DNA of 64,000 nt, taken from the NCBI GenBank assembly GCA_010015805.1, contig ML978133.1, forward strand, positions 620,001 through 684,000, given 5' to 3'. Shown here piece by piece: positions 42,801 through 54,748 of this stretch; the stretch's first letter is position 1, and every line of letters starts with the position of its first letter. The stretch is from Rhizodiscina lignyota (lineage: Eukaryota; Ascomycota; Dothideomycetes; Aulographales; Rhizodiscinaceae). The notes below the pieces were generated by a model. The model was not told the origin of the DNA, did not search any database, and was given only the letters and a program-made list of their open reading frames with translations. Both the position numbers and the translations under genes were made by a program.

Positions 42801-45800
42801 TATGTCTCCGAAAATGTCGACGTTGGCATCCGCACGTAAGCTACAGTACATTAGGTCGAACGGAGAAGACTTGGAAACCAGCAAAAGACAGTCAATCAGG
42901 CCTGGCAGTTGCATGTGGTTACACAGCAAAGCCGCCGATGCTGCCATCCTGGAGGCTCCCTGCAGGCGCATGCATGATGTACGAGCATGTCTCGCGAGCC
43001 GATTCCTGAGCAAACTGATTCGGCGTGTCCATACGCGGATGAATAGGCGCGTATGTCGACAGTTAAGCGCAGGAGGATTTGCAACAACCGGCAGTAAACT
43101 ACTGGGAAGCAACGGCGGAATCACTCACCGACCTTCCTGAACCATGTTGAATCTGGTGGAGCTCAGAGTGTGGTGATCACACGAACGTTCAGCTTTTTTT
43201 CCGCCCACTACGCCCAAGGCGCTCGAGACAATGGCACATGTTCCCGGTCTACGATCACGGCCATCGGTCCCGGGCTTGATGGCACGTCGTCCAGGAAGAT
43301 TACGTGGAAAGTTACGAAAGGACAGAGACACAAGAGCCGCCCCATCCACTATCGATAGGCTGGCGGGAACGCTATCCACTGAGCCCACTTCTACTTCGGG
43401 GCAAGTCTCATCTCGTCCTTGTTCCGAACAAAGGGCGCCCTGCTTTGCAAGGGAGCAATCCGACACTTCTTCCCTGTGCTGCAGCTTTCCGGCAGCCTTC
43501 TGCAAGTACAATCCCAAATTCACGGGCCTTACTCCGGTTACGTAGTGTTCACAAAAGCCTCCTGTCCTTTGCCATCCTTCGCGTTGAGGACAGACTCTTA
43601 CTTACTTCCTTCTGCTTCTTTGCCGTCAATAACAACCGCTCACGATGGCGTCAGCCATCTTCTGCCGCCACGATTTCCCTGTGGCGCCAGCTCGAGAACG
43701 CAATGGCTGGAAATGGCTTTTTGCCATGAGGCTTGAGCTCGCGGGATCCCCGCCCCGCGTTCGCAGAGGGAGAGATCTGCACGCGGCTCTTTTCCGAATC
43801 CACGTCCTCGGGTAGAGTGAACTGGAGGGTTTCGAGCCGACCGTGAGGGAGGTGACAGTGCCAAAAGCAATTCTGCTGCAGATCCACCTGCCTCGTTGCA
43901 ACGGCTGCGGTGCTCAAGCCTCAATGTCTCTGCCCGGCTTCATCACCCGCTGAATTGATCGTTCACTTGCTTCCATTTCAACCGTGGGAATCCTGTCATT
44001 GCATGTCTGCACGGTCATGGTTTCATGGCTAAATGTCCCACGTTTTCTGCACGAGTCGCCTCGTCTTACACGCAGAATGAGAACGCCGCAAAAGTGAACA
44101 GGACAAGAAGAATTATCGATAAATTGCTAATTGCGGACCGATTATCATATAGAGGCCACGTATTGACCGCTAACAGCTTTGAAGCTAAGGAAACTTGAGG
44201 ATATAAGAAGATCAATTTCCCCATCCCCCCTCGTGTCTCGCTTGACTCAAGCCTCGCGCGACGCCAGCCGCATCCTTCCCGCAATCGATAATCCGTGGCC
44301 TAAATCCGCATCTCAAATGACTTCATCTCGTGGATGCTCCAATCTCCGCAAATGCAAGACATTCCTCAGACCCCTTCAGATTTCTCATATCGAGTTCGAG
44401 GGAACACGAACAATCCTTCTCCGAGATGAACGACGCCATAGCTTCGTCGATTTAACCTCCGTACCACTGAGCTTCCGCCTGTGAAATAGTGAGGCTGAAG
44501 AACAGCACCACAGTGCGCCCCGGCAAGGCTCGGAACTGACGCAATCAATTGGTCTCTGCTCTGTCGCTGCGTCGCTTTTCTCGTGTGACCTTCCTTTGGC
44601 TAGGCTGCCGAATCACCAGCCTGTGGCGTCGTCTTCTCGAAAATTACCCGACTCGGACGAAATGGAAATTAGACCAATATATTTACGGAAATTACCGAGG
44701 CGTTCGCATGTTCCTTTTCCAGCGAAGGGACCTCCGAAGAAGTAAAGTGAACACAGATGAATGTTCTTTTTGGAAGCCTAGAACTGCGTGATTGACCGCT
44801 TCTACTCGGCAGATCGATCTTTCCTTTGTATGGCATCGCGGAGGTCACGGACTCATAATATCTCAAACTACGGAGTACGGACACGGAGATGGTTGTACGG
44901 GATCCTTCTAGCTACGGCATTTCTCCGTCCCTAGACCTCCAGTCGGAGACTTCAATACCAGATCTCGTATTGAGATTAAATCTAGGTAACTTTTCATGCC
45001 CGAGTTGACCGTACAAATTTTCCTAATTTCCATGACTTCCTTGACCTTGCTGGAGGAGCAGAAATCGGAGCGCGGCTACACAAGCGAAACGCCTCTGCCG
45101 CGAGGCGGCTTTCGCGCTATCGATATCTAGACCAGGGGGCCGAATTCCTAACAATGGGTAGAATGTCATTTCATAAGCTTTATTCACGGCCAGGAACGAG
45201 GCGTCACAGCGACAGGTCAACCGTCATTGTTTATTGATCGCCGAGGCAGTGGTGACGAGCTTACAACTACCAGCATCCCGCCTTCTAAAATCCGCTATCT
45301 ACTCCACATGGCTCATAAACTTTCGAAAGAACTATTGTCAAAAGACGGCCTGGTATTGACAGGACAGCCACTAGTATCGATCGCTGCTTCTTTGGGCACG
45401 GTGGATGTGCGACATGTGCTGATCTTGCCTCGATCTCGAACTTACTCAATAGTGAGCTCAGGAAAACGCCAAGATCAGGACAATGGCTGCCATGCTCTCT
45501 GCGGCCACGTTGAGCGGCGTTCGTATGCACAGTGACAGTGACCCCATCGAATTGGCGCAGATCTGGTGGAGTGGGTCAATATAAGAGTTTGCCGGCCCAA
45601 CGGAGATCTCCATGCACCTCCACGATACAAGCCATGTTGGCTGAGAGATCTGATGGCTGGCTGAATCACCTTGTCGTTGGTCATTGCGAGATACGGCACA
45701 CGGCACGGTGAAACAACATGGAATCTCTGACAACGCGATATCCTCGTCAGAGACCGTTTGTTTTCGAGATGAACAAGACGGAGAGACTGGACATTGACAG

Positions 45801-45887
45801 TGGTATTCAAGGTGAATTTGCGAAATAATCATGGGGCTCATAGGTAAGTACCTAGCAGTGACATTGAGAAAGCAATTTAGGTACAAT
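39809..45887. other. 6-kb stretch without a supported gene
   Basis: No recognisable protein, tRNA or repeat array. Base composition changes along it: 40400-41900 is GC-rich, while 43900-45800 is more balanced with GATA-like motifs near 44110 (TTATCGATAAA) and TACGGAGTACGG at 44867. It most likely holds a large regulatory region or long leader of the Zn2Cys6-PAS gene, and the 3' region of DBP10. Confidence 0.4.
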
Positions 45888-48689
45888 TCAAATCTTCCTT
45901 TTCCTGCTTGGTCTCGCATTCTTCGCCATCTTCTTCTCCTTCAGGTTCCTTTCCTTCCTCACATCATCTACACTCTTCAGCTCACTCCTCGCGCCCACGC
46001 CATCTCTAAACTTGCCAATCCTCTTCTCCTTCGCCTCCGTAACCTTCTTCTTCTGCTTGTAATAATCATCTCTCCACTTATCAGCTTCCTTCGGAGCTCT
46101 CTCCGCCTTGTGCTTGAACCTCTTCCCACCCACTGACCTAGCATCTCCAGCTGACGCTGTTCCTTCAGCTTCTCCAATGCGAGGCTGACGAACCTTATTC
46201 GCCTTCCTCCAGGCATCAAACCTACCACTACGCAGACTAGCCGCGATCTTCATCCCGCTCTCGCCCTTAACCATCTTCTTCCCTCTGCTGCCGTCGTCGT
46301 CGTTCGCACGAGCCACGTACTTCTTGCTGCGCTTGTCCCACCGCATTCTGCTGGGCTCGGCGAAGGCAGTGGCTTCGTCCTGCGCGAGGTTCATCGAGGC
46401 GTTTCGCGCGGCCGTGACGAAGGAGGTGCTTGATTTCTCGTTCGAGCCGGAGGAGACGCCATATGCGCGATCGGAGACGAAGTTATTGGAGGCGGGGAGG
46501 TAGGACATGAAGTGTTCTGTGTCTTGGAAGGTGTTGGCATCAGAGGAATCATGCTTGGCCCTTTTGGACGGAGCCTCCGATATCGTGACTTCGAGCTCGT
46601 CATCATCATCTTGCATGTTAAAGTCTTCCTGCTCTGAATCTGCCGCAGATTCAAGTTCATCGTCAAAAGCGTCACTTGTGTTTTCGTCGTTGTGCTCATC
46701 GATTGGTTCGTCTGTTTCCACTGTAGGCATCTCACCAACACCGCGGTCAGCTGCCTGTTTTTTCTTCATCTCGATCCTCTTCCTTCTAGCTTGCATGATC
46801 TGAGCAGCAACTTCGCCATTGCCTCTCTTCCCTATTTCAAAGACAGTTTCTTGAGGCCTGAACCCGCTAACACGCTTTAGCATCTCTTCTCGCTGCCTCT
46901 CAGCTCCACCTTCTTCTGCCTCTTTGCTTGCGAAAAGCATGTTCAGCTCGGCAATCTTCGGGCTTGAGAGTATCTCTTTCGAGCGTTTTGCACTCTCGAC
47001 AGACGCCGAATTCCGGGTTCGGTTGTACAATTTCTCGCCCTTTGCAGCTACGGACCGCAAAGCTGTGAGGTCCTCATCTTCGTCTAACAGTTTTGTTCCC
47101 TCCTCGACGCACTGCTCTAATCCGTTCCGCGGGAGACACCCAACCACAACGTCCTCCGCAAAACTCGGTCGACTTTCTGTTCGGCCCAACACCAGCTTCC
47201 TGCTGAGAAAGAGCTGCAGATCGAGCAAATACGGCACGTCTGCGTCTCTCACGAGACTGTAGCTCCACCCCGTCTTCCCTGCTCTGGCCGTTCTACCGAC
47301 TCGGTGGACAAAAATCTTCGCCTGCGAGGTGAAGTCGTAGTTGATGACGTTTGCGAGAACGGGAATATCGATGCCGCGCGCTGCCACGTCCGTGACGACC
47401 AGGATGTTAGAAAACCCGGCGCGGAAAGACTCCACTTGCTGCTTTCGCGCTGTCTGGTCGAGTGAGCCGTAGACGTATGAGACGCTGTAGCCTGACGCGC
47501 GAAGGAGTGCAGCTAGATACTCGACGTGATGCTTGGTTGCCGTGAAAATGATTGTGGAGTGTGGTGTTGGCGAGTCGGTTGCGTTCGCCACGGGTAGGTC
47601 TTTGCCACGCTTTCGCTTCTTAGAGCCAGAATCTGGAGGTTGCTGTTTGCCCTTCAGCTTTTGAGTTGCCTCCGTTTCGCCGATGGGCATGTTGATGACA
47701 TCGCGAAGAATGTACAAGAGTGCTCCTTCTTTCTCAGCGCTCTTTATAGTGAAGAATGCACTTTGAAGGTCAGGCGAAACTTTACTTTCCGCATCGAGTC
47801 TTATGAGTTTGGGTTCCTGCAAGCCTGCTCTTGCGAATTCAACGAGCGAGCTTGGCAAGGTGGCAGAGAATAGCAGAGTCTGCCTGGATGCGGGCAGAGC
47901 TGCCAGAATCTCGCCCAACTGTGCCGCGAACCCCATCTCGAACAATCTGTCGGCTTCGTCGAAGACAACGTATTGAATTGACGAGAGCTCCAATTGCATC
48001 TCGACTTTGAGATGCAGGAAGCGGCCCGGTGTCGCAATGATTACATCCGGATTTGTTGAAGTCATTGCAGAGAATTGATCCTCCAAACTATCGCCTCCCA
48101 CCAGCAGCACTGTCCGCAAATCCGTGCCCCGTCCCAGCTCTTTGACGACCTTGAGCGTTTGTAGCGCCAACTCCCTCGACGGACTCATTATCACTGCCCT
48201 CGCTCCCACCTTCGCGCTGTGCGATTTGAGCTTCTGTATCATTGGGATGACAAACGCAGCCGTCTTGCCAGACCCAGTTCGCGCCATTCCTACCACATCT
48301 TGCCCATCGATAACAAGAGGTATCGTCTTGCGCTGAATCGGCGTTGGAACGGAGAACCCTTTGCGCGTGATTGCCTTGAGGAGCAGAGCATTGAGTCCCA
48401 TGGCTTGAAATCCACCACCTTTTTTGACCGTCTTGCCTTTCAGATTGGATGACTTGCGGTTCGAGGCCGCTTGCGTCGCAGCGATGAAGGACGCATCGTC
48501 GCCGCTGTCATCAAAGTCCGGTTCTACATCTGCGATCGTATCGATGTCGAGCTCGTGCTCGCTATTTCCGTTATTCTTTTTGGCTCGGGGCCCGCTTTCA
48601 TCGTCGCTTAGAGTTGATCCATTGAAAAGAGCGCCAGTTATATCGAGGTCGTTCTCTGACTGAGCCGGTGAGGGCGCTCTGTGAGGCAT
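45888..48689 (-). CDS. DBP10: DEAD-box ATP-dependent RNA helicase Dbp10
   Basis: Nucleolar helicase needed for 60S subunit assembly. The gene is intronless, with the ATG at 48689 ([10 protein letters not shown]), encoding 933 residues. After an acidic N-terminus ([18 protein letters not shown]) come the Q motif ([18 protein letters not shown]), motif [12 protein letters not shown], Ia [38 protein letters not shown] and [12 protein letters not shown]. The Dbp10-specific C-terminus has [12 protein letters not shown], a long acidic tract ([12 protein letters not shown]), the [12 protein letters not shown] block, [15 protein letters not shown] and a basic end. All helicase motifs are intact. Head to head with DBP4. 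Confidence 0.97.
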   Translation of the reverse strand: MPHRAPSPAQSENDLDITGALFNGSTLSDDESGPRAKKNNGNSEHELDIDTIADVEPDFDDSGDDASFIAATQAASNRKSSNLKGKTVKKGGGFQAMGLNALLLKAITRKGFSVPTPIQRKTIPLVIDGQDVVGMARTGSGKTAAFVIPMIQKLKSHSAKVGARAVIMSPSRELALQTLKVVKELGRGTDLRTVLLVGGDSLEDQFSAMTSTNPDVIIATPGRFLHLKVEMQLELSSIQYVVFDEADRLFEMGFAAQLGEILAALPASRQTLLFSATLPSSLVEFARAGLQEPKLIRLDAESKVSPDLQSAFFTIKSAEKEGALLYILRDVINMPIGETEATQKLKGKQQPPDSGSKKRKRGKDLPVANATDSPTPHSTIIFTATKHHVEYLAALLRASGYSVSYVYGSLDQTARKQQVESFRAGFSNILVVTDVAARGIDIPVLANVINYDFTSQAKIFVHRVGRTARAGKTGWSYSLVRDADVPYLLDLQLFLSRKLVLGRTESRPSFAEDVVVGCLPRNGLEQCVEEGTKLLDEDEDLTALRSVAAKGEKLYNRTRNSASVESAKRSKEILSSPKIAELNMLFASKEAEEGGAERQREEMLKRVSGFRPQETVFEIGKRGNGEVAAQIMQARRKRIEMKKKQAADRGVGEMPTVETDEPIDEHNDENTSDAFDDELESAADSEQEDFNMQDDDDELEVTISEAPSKRAKHDSSDANTFQDTEHFMSYLPASNNFVSDRAYGVSSGSNEKSSTSFVTAARNASMNLAQDEATAFAEPSRMRWDKRSKKYVARANDDDGSRGKKMVKGESGMKIAASLRSGRFDAWRKANKVRQPRIGEAEGTASAGDARSVGGKRFKHKAERAPKEADKWRDDYYKQKKKVTEAKEKRIGKFRDGVGARSELKSVDDVRKERNLKEKKMAKNARPSRKRKI

Positions 48690-48999
48690 TGCACGAATCT
48701 CTCGTGGTCCATCAAACACCCTCTTATCGATGTTGAGAGCTTTTCTTAAAAGATGACCTTCAAAGGACCGTGGACAGTCTCTCTAAGATTTTTTCTAAAC
48801 CTCCGAAGGCGGTGAGTTTCTCCGCAAAAAGTTTTGCCGTTTGCCAAGACTTTGACTTCATGAAAATTCCCAAGTCCGACATCAACCCACATCCGTCCAA
48901 CGACTCACGCTTAAACAGCTACCTTTCTGCGAATTTAGAGGTGCTTTTATATGATGAGTGTGAGACTCATGTCACAAAGTCTATCCACCCTCTGTCACG
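48690..48999. promoter_or_regulatory. Bidirectional promoter region, DBP10 / DBP4
   Basis: A 310-bp gap between two divergent ribosome-assembly helicase genes. It contains several A-rich stretches (AAAAGATG, AAAAAGTT) but I recognise no named RRPE or PAC element. Confidence 0.5.
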
Positions 49000-51348
49000 A
49001 TGAACCCTCGCTACACTGGTCGCACGCGACCGACGAAGCCTAAGAAGCAAAACCGCATTCAGAAGCGCAAGCGCGACGATGTAGATGCCGACAAGCTCGC
49101 ACAAGCAGTGCAGGACCTAGATGTAAATGAGCCTTTTACCTCCTTCACCGACCTTCCGCTCTCCCAATCTACAAAGGCGGGCCTCAAATCGGCGCACTTC
49201 ACCACTTTGACCGATATCCAATCTCGTGCCATACCTCTCGCGCTCAAAGGCCACGATATCCTCGGCGCGGCGAAAACAGGCTCTGGGAAGACCCTCGCAT
49301 TTCTCATTCCAATCCTCGAGAATCTCTACCGCTCGCAATGTATCGGTGCAGACGCAGGTCTCGGCGCTATGATTATCAGCCCGACGAGAGAACTTGCTAT
49401 ACAAATATTCGATGTTTTGTGTAAGATTGGGCGGAAAGGACATTTATTCGCAGCTGGTCTCATCATTGGTGGGAAGAGTCTTCGGGAAGAGCAGGATGCT
49501 TTGGCGAGGATGAACATTGTAGTTTGCACCCCAGGGCGGATACTGCAGCATCTAAGCCAGACAGCAAGTTTCAGCTTCAGCGTGGACAGTTTGCAGATGC
49601 TGGTGCTTGACGAGGCGGATCGCATCTTGGACATGGGATTTCAGAGGGATGTCGATGCTATCATCGAATATCTACCTAAAGACCGACAAACGCTGCTCTT
49701 TAGTGCGACGCAAACGAAAAGAGTATCAGATCTAGCTCGATTGTCGCTTCAGGATCCCGAGTATATCTCTGTCCATGAGGCCGCCCCGACTGCCACTCCA
49801 CAAACGCTCCAACAAAACTACATCGTGACCCCTCTCCACGAAAAGCTAGATACACTATACTCCTTCATTCAGTCTGCGAAAAAGTCCAAGATACTTGCAT
49901 TCATGTCTAGTGGCAAGCAGGTCCGATTCGTGTACGAATCATTCCGCCATCTCCAACCCGGCATACCCCTTCTTCATCTCCACGGACGACAGAAGCAAAC
50001 GGCAAGATTGGATATTACGCAGCGATTCGCTGCTGCAAATGCATCCTGTCTCTTTGCTACCGATGTCGTCGCGCGTGGTCTAGATTTCCCAGCTGTCGAC
50101 TGGGTTGTACAGGTCGACTGCCCGGAAGACGCCGATACCTACATTCATCGAGTTGGCCGGACTGCGCGGTACGAGCGTGAGGGCCGGGCAGTGCTATTTC
50201 TCGAGCCTTCTGAAGAGGAAGGGATGCTCTCGCGTCTTGAATCGAAGAAGGTGCCAATAGAGAAGATTAATGTTAAGCAGAAAAAGAAGCAGAGCATCAA
50301 GGACCAGCTGCAGAACATGTGTTTCAAAGATCCACAGTTGAAGTATCTGGGCCAGAAGGCGTTCATCAGCTATACTAAGAGCGTATGGCTGCAGCCTGAC
50401 AAGGAGGTCTTCAAGCTGAAAGAGCTACCGCTGGAGGAATTTGCGACGAGCCTTGGATTACCCGGTGCGCCGAGGATCAAATTCCTGGGCACAGCGCAAA
50501 ACCAGGATGAGCAAAAGATGAAGAAGAATGCTCCGAGGAGAGGATTGAGTCCTGCGAGCAGCGATGAAGAGGAACTTGCCAATGACGGCGAATCGGAAAT
50601 GAAAGATGGCAAGAAAGACAAAGATGGCGTTAGGACGAAGTATGATCGAATGTTCGAGAGGAAGAATCAAGATGTGTTGGCGGAACATTACACGAAATTG
50701 ATTGGCGACGAGGAGGATACTGACGAAGCTCATGCGAATGGACTCAATGGCGACCATTTGGATGACGATGAAGAGCACGAAGAAGTGGGATTCTTGACCG
50801 TAAAACGACGGATTCCAGCACAAGACGCGACCTTTGGCCGTGTGGCACCGCAACCTCTACCAAATGGAAGGCAGCAGAGAACGGTGCATATTGAGGGCGC
50901 AGCACAACCTCTGATTGTCGATTCGAAACGTCGCGAGAAGCTACTCCAATCAAGAAAGAAGGTTACAAAGCTCAAAGACAAGGGAACGCGCACCGTTTTC
51001 GATGACGAAGGAAGACCACACGCTTTGTATGAGTTCGAAGACGAGGAAGGCTTCAAAGCGAAGGGCAAGCCGGAGGAACAGAGGGCAGCGTTTGAGGAGA
51101 GGGAAAAGGCTAGGGTACAGGCTGTAGATGTTACAGATAAAGCAGAGGCGAAGAGGAAAAGGAAGGAGAAGATATGGAAGCGTAAGGAGAGGGAGCGTGC
51201 AGAGGCTGAAGCTGGGGTTGAGATGGATGATGAAGACGAGGATGAAGAAGGGCGTTATGAGGGCACCAAGCAGATGAGAATTGAGGAGGATGAGCCAGAG
51301 GGAACACTCGAGGATTTGGAAGATATGGCTAAAGGTTTGTTCGGGTAG
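49000..51348 (+). CDS. DBP4: DEAD-box ATP-dependent RNA helicase Dbp4 (Hca4)
   Basis: Nucleolar helicase that helps release U14 and other snoRNAs from pre-rRNA during 40S subunit assembly. The gene is intronless and encodes 782 residues. A basic leader ([16 protein letters not shown]) precedes the Q motif ([11 protein letters not shown]). Motif I AKTGSGKT is at 90-97, Ia SPTRELA at about 128-134, II DEAD at 204-207, III SAT at 235-237, and [10 protein letters not shown] at 383-390. The Dbp4 extension follows ([20 protein letters not shown], then [13 protein letters not shown]). The C-terminus is charged, with alternating acidic and Lys/Glu-rich helices ([20 protein letters not shown]), and ends EDMAKGLFG. 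All catalytic motifs are intact. Confidence 0.97.
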   Translation: MNPRYTGRTRPTKPKKQNRIQKRKRDDVDADKLAQAVQDLDVNEPFTSFTDLPLSQSTKAGLKSAHFTTLTDIQSRAIPLALKGHDILGAAKTGSGKTLAFLIPILENLYRSQCIGADAGLGAMIISPTRELAIQIFDVLCKIGRKGHLFAAGLIIGGKSLREEQDALARMNIVVCTPGRILQHLSQTASFSFSVDSLQMLVLDEADRILDMGFQRDVDAIIEYLPKDRQTLLFSATQTKRVSDLARLSLQDPEYISVHEAAPTATPQTLQQNYIVTPLHEKLDTLYSFIQSAKKSKILAFMSSGKQVRFVYESFRHLQPGIPLLHLHGRQKQTARLDITQRFAAANASCLFATDVVARGLDFPAVDWVVQVDCPEDADTYIHRVGRTARYEREGRAVLFLEPSEEEGMLSRLESKKVPIEKINVKQKKKQSIKDQLQNMCFKDPQLKYLGQKAFISYTKSVWLQPDKEVFKLKELPLEEFATSLGLPGAPRIKFLGTAQNQDEQKMKKNAPRRGLSPASSDEEELANDGESEMKDGKKDKDGVRTKYDRMFERKNQDVLAEHYTKLIGDEEDTDEAHANGLNGDHLDDDEEHEEVGFLTVKRRIPAQDATFGRVAPQPLPNGRQQRTVHIEGAAQPLIVDSKRREKLLQSRKKVTKLKDKGTRTVFDDEGRPHALYEFEDEEGFKAKGKPEEQRAAFEEREKARVQAVDVTDKAEAKRKRKEKIWKRKERERAEAEAGVEMDDEDEDEEGRYEGTKQMRIEEDEPEGTLEDLEDMAKGLFG

Positions 51349-51750
51349 GCGCTATGCAAGTATGCCAAGGGCATAAAGTTTGAAGCTCCATTGCGTATGG
51401 TCCACTCTCAACTTTGACTACTACGAAAAATCAGGGATGGAACATAGTTTGTCGTGGTTTTCAACTTTCCCGAGGTTGTCGTGGCCAGCCCGGCTTTCAC
51501 CAACACTACTTTATCATACAGCTACAACGCTCTTGTGCTGACAGTTGCTAATGGAGATGAGATGCGTCCTATTGATAATAACAGCTCTTCCCCTTGGAAT
51601 TAGCCCTCTTCTCAAGCTCCCCATACGATTGTAGTAAAATAAATCGGAAAATGCCCATTATACCAGCCCTCATGCCCCGACTGATGAAGTATGACCGCAT
51701 GATTTCCGGAAATCCTCTCCCCATAAAGATCTTGTCCCCGTCTTCTCACT
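51349..51750. other. Convergent intergenic region DBP4 / MFS
   Basis: About 400 bp between two 3' ends; no gene or repeat seen. Confidence 0.45.
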
Positions 51751-53319
51751 CTATTCTTCTCTCTTTTCTATCTTCGGGAGGAAGAACCAGCTCGCGAGCA
51801 TAGCACTAAATAGCCCTATGCAAATAGGGTTAAGTACCCATGTTCCACTCACTCCTGCTAAAAGACCTGTTAAGAATGGCGCAACTGCACCTCCCGAGCT
51901 ACCAGCCGAGCTAATGAAGCTGATACTACTCGTCTGAATCTTCCTCGGTAAGAGCCTCGAAAATACTGCTTGTGCGCAAGGATATACAGGTCCAAGTAGT
52001 AATCCGACAAAACTCACAGCGACTGACGGTCCGATGACGTTTGGGATAAACCAAACGAGCACCTGGAGCACAGTTGCTCCGAGCGTCAGGCATATTACAC
52101 TTCTTTTCTCACCAATACGATAGCATACCGGCGACAGTAGAAACCGTCCAACTGCTATTCCTGCCCAAAAACCGGAACTGACGTATCCAACTTGTGCTGG
52201 ATTACCGTTACGGAAAGAGATAAGGAACGAAATCACCCAGCCCGAGATGCTAACTTCAGCACCTTGGTAGGCGAATATGAAGAGCGCGCCAATGAGTGTC
52301 GTCCTATTCCTTAATGCCTGCCAGAACAGCTGTCGCTTAGCTGACTGGCGCGCTTCTAGTCGGAGGTTGATTTGAGCCTCTTTCTCGTGGCGCCACCAAC
52401 TGAAAGCCACGGTGAAGACGCAAAGCACACGGAGGCCGAGCGTAACCAGCCAGTATCTGGTCCAGAGGATTCCGTTAGCGACGAAGGAGGTAGCGATAAT
52501 AGGACCAATGACACCACCAACGCCGTAACTGCCATGCGCTGCACCAAGTATAACAGTTCCTTGCGCGAGATTGGCGCAGAATACATTATTCAAGGCAGTA
52601 TTAATAGCCATACCGATTCCCTGAAACAGGTATGCGAGCACAACAACACCAAATGGCGGATTGCAGACAAGCAAGACGTATGCGAGGATAACCATAAGCT
52701 CGGAGAAAATCAGTGTTTTCGCACGGCCGACTTTGGATAAGATGATGTCCGCAAAGAGCGCTGCAAGGAGGTATCCAGCAGCTTGAGTGATGAAAATAGT
52801 CGACACAATGGCGTAGCCTATCTGGTAGTCCCTTTCGATGTACGGGATAAGCGCACCCGCTGCACTAGCTGTCATACCATTGGTCAATTGCTCGAAGCAT
52901 GCGGACAAGACGCGCCATTTATGGTAGGAGAAGCGCTGAACAACGTCGGTCGTAGTGTCTTGCTGTGGACTGTCTTGCTGCGGATTAGGCGGACGGCTTG
53001 CGAGGACGCCATTGGTAGTTTGAGCACCCGTGGGAGGGGCTTGTTTTGCTACATATGGAGTTTGATATCCATTGTCTGGCGGTCGCTCCTCGCTTGGGCT
53101 AGGCGGAACCGCAGAATCAGATGGGATGTCCGGGCCATTGTAACGAGTACCCCAAGTGAGCTCATCAAGTTCGACAGGTGAAGGAGCTTGAGCTACTCTC
53201 TGGGCAACGGGCGAAGGGGCTTGAGCTACTCTTTGGACAGCGGGCGAAGGTCGAGTGATTCTCTCAGGATGGCTTTCAATGTCGACGACGGCGCCGAAAG
53301 CTGTGGCGTAAAAAGACAT
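51751..53319 (-). CDS. Major facilitator superfamily transporter
   Basis: Intronless 522-residue protein starting at the ATG at 53319. A disordered cytosolic N-terminus of about 125 residues contains a duplicated VAQRVAQAPSPV block, and is followed by about 11-12 predicted membrane segments, for example AYVLLVCNPPFGVVVLAYLFQ, shown here shortened as VVVLAYLFQGIGMA, and GVGGVIGPIIATSFV. The MFS loop 2-3 motif appears as ADIILSKVGRAKT. The sequence resembles the fungal BSC6-like group of the MFS, where substrates are mostly unknown. It is convergent with DBP4 and upstream of a cell-wall protein on the same strand, which tells nothing about substrate. Confidence 0.88.
   Translation of the reverse strand: MSFYATAFGAVVDIESHPERITRPSPAVQRVAQAPSPVAQRVAQAPSPVELDELTWGTRYNGPDIPSDSAVPPSPSEERPPDNGYQTPYVAKQAPPTGAQTTNGVLASRPPNPQQDSPQQDTTTDVVQRFSYHKWRVLSACFEQLTNGMTASAAGALIPYIERDYQIGYAIVSTIFITQAAGYLLAALFADIILSKVGRAKTLIFSELMVILAYVLLVCNPPFGVVVLAYLFQGIGMAINTALNNVFCANLAQGTVILGAAHGSYGVGGVIGPIIATSFVANGILWTRYWLVTLGLRVLCVFTVAFSWWRHEKEAQINLRLEARQSAKRQLFWQALRNRTTLIGALFIFAYQGAEVSISGWVISFLISFRNGNPAQVGYVSSGFWAGIAVGRFLLSPVCYRIGEKRSVICLTLGATVLQVLVWFIPNVIGPSVAVSFVGLLLGPVYPCAQAVFSRLLPRKIQTSSISFISSAGSSGGAVAPFLTGLLAGVSGTWVLNPICIGLFSAMLASWFFLPKIEKREE
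53176..53250 (-). repeat. 33-bp in-frame tandem repeat in the MFS N-terminus
   Basis: Copies at 53176-53208 and 53209-53241 and a partial third to 53250. Read on the coding strand they give VAQ(R)VAQAPSPV twice. The array is in the disordered tail, where length changes would be tolerated. Confidence 0.85.
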
Positions 53320-54139
53320 GATGTTCGGTTTGTGGACCAACTTGAGTAGAGAATCAAAGAGAAGGTGGAAATACCGAAGCTTGGAATTCCTTTTAAGAAT
53401 CCGCCTCTCACCTGAGAAGCGCGATTTTATGAGTCAAGGTCGCATAATTCTGTCTATGACACCCCCTGAAGTTGATGATGAGCCCAATCGACGCAAGGAA
53501 GGGCACTTTTTGCCGTATCCGCAAGTGCCAGAAGGTCTAGGAAAGGACTTGCTTTCCATTCTCCTGTCACGCGCTTTTCAACGCAAAGCTCTCGCGCGAG
53601 AGCCCAGTCCCCAAAGGGATCTTTTCAGAAGCTGGGGAAGTCTTGTTCGTATCCACTTATGCATAGCCTGGGGAAATCTCGATCCATATCACGTGGCAGC
53701 GGAAATAAATCCGTTAAGTGTTCCGTGAATCGTACCTTTGAGAGAAGTTAAATGTCTGACAAGAAGTGCGATAGCATCTGGACTTACGGCACTGTAGACT
53801 ATACGCTGCTAGCACAGATGTTAAGAAATTGATCTTTAATTAAGTAAAAGGTCGGTAATAGAGTTGAGCTACAAGGATCAACCTCATCAGGCGATGAGAG
53901 TCAGCCCGGTTCGCTGGACAGGTTGTATCAGCCATCTCTATTGACGGGGAAATAGCATTTATAAGAGAATTCTATCGATGCAGAACTGCTAACGGCTTAT
54001 GTCTCATGTACTGAATCCCACAATGGCTGTGCGGCATGCGAAGCTGACGAAGCACATATGTCTCTTTGCATGTGCATATATCTAAAGCTTATGTCCATGT
54101 ACAACCGCCGCAAAAATATTGGTATCGTAGAAGTCGAAA
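53320..54139. other. Intergenic, MFS promoter and 3' region of the cell-wall gene
   Basis: About 820 bp. A 136-codon plus-strand frame overlaps the MFS start antisense, but it has no recognisable domain and I do not count it as a gene. Confidence 0.4.
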
Positions 54140-54748
54140 TCAAACATCTTTCCCAATCACTCCTTGGCCCTCATCACAGTCCTCCAGCTTGATGAACCTC
54201 ATCTGTACCGGCCCGCACTGCCCGCCAATACTCTGATCGTACAGGTTGTAAAAGGTGCCGCTTAAACATTGGTAGAATGTCTTGCTCCCACCGAGCGCTA
54301 TTGTGTCATCATCGCATACGGAGAAGCCGGCTGTGTAAATGGCTCCGGCTTGCGGTGGCCCATCGAATTGGAATTGCCTGTTCGACGCAATGTACGCTGT
54401 CCTCTGTTTGTCGTCTTTCATGATGGTGTTCGAAAGAGTCATGGTGAGTGTGTTGTTGTTGCGGCAGGCCACCGGGGTGGAGTCGCTGTCGGCTCTTTTC
54501 ATTCTCTCAGTGTCTCTCTTCTGGCGTTCCGCTTTGGAGGATGGAGTCGCCGCGGCTGATGTTGTAGCAGAGGTGGAAGTGCTGATTGGTACGATGGCCA
54601 TGCCGAATTCCCCAGCATAAGAAGCATGGCAACCAGATGGCGCTGGAGCAGCAGGAGCGATGGCTGAAGTGACGGCTTGCGGGTAAGGCGAGGCGCTCGC
54701 AGCGGCCACAAGGCCAAGTAGAATACTGGCAAAGCGCCTCATCGTCAT
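54140..54748 (-). CDS. PIR-type covalently linked cell-wall protein
   Basis: Intronless 202-residue secreted protein. Signal peptide MTMRRFASILLGLVAAASAS is followed by a Ser/Thr/Ala-rich stretch suited to O-mannosylation and a Kex2-type site (RMKR, then ADSDST), as in PIR proteins. The C-terminal half carries the family block: TLSNTIMKDDKQRTAYIASN, RQFQFDGPPQAGAIYTAGF, FYQCLSGTFYNLYDQSIGG and a closing CDEG, with the spaced cysteines that fold this domain. Classical internal PIR repeats (SQIGDGQ type), which provide alkali-labile glucan linkage, are absent, so wall attachment may rely on the C-terminal domain only. The promoter stretch upstream contains a telomere-like motif at 55180. Confidence 0.85.
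   Translation of the reverse strand: MTMRRFASILLGLVAAASASPYPQAVTSAIAPAAPAPSGCHASYAGEFGMAIVPISTSTSATTSAAATPSSKAERQKRDTERMKRADSDSTPVACRNNNTLTMTLSNTIMKDDKQRTAYIASNRQFQFDGPPQAGAIYTAGFSVCDDDTIALGGSKTFYQCLSGTFYNLYDQSIGGQCGPVQMRFIKLEDCDEGQGVIGKDV

Noticed and set aside
53318-53728. 136-codon plus-strand frame overlapping the MFS start antisense
   Set aside because: No recognisable domain, no intron signals; best explained as promoter sequence.
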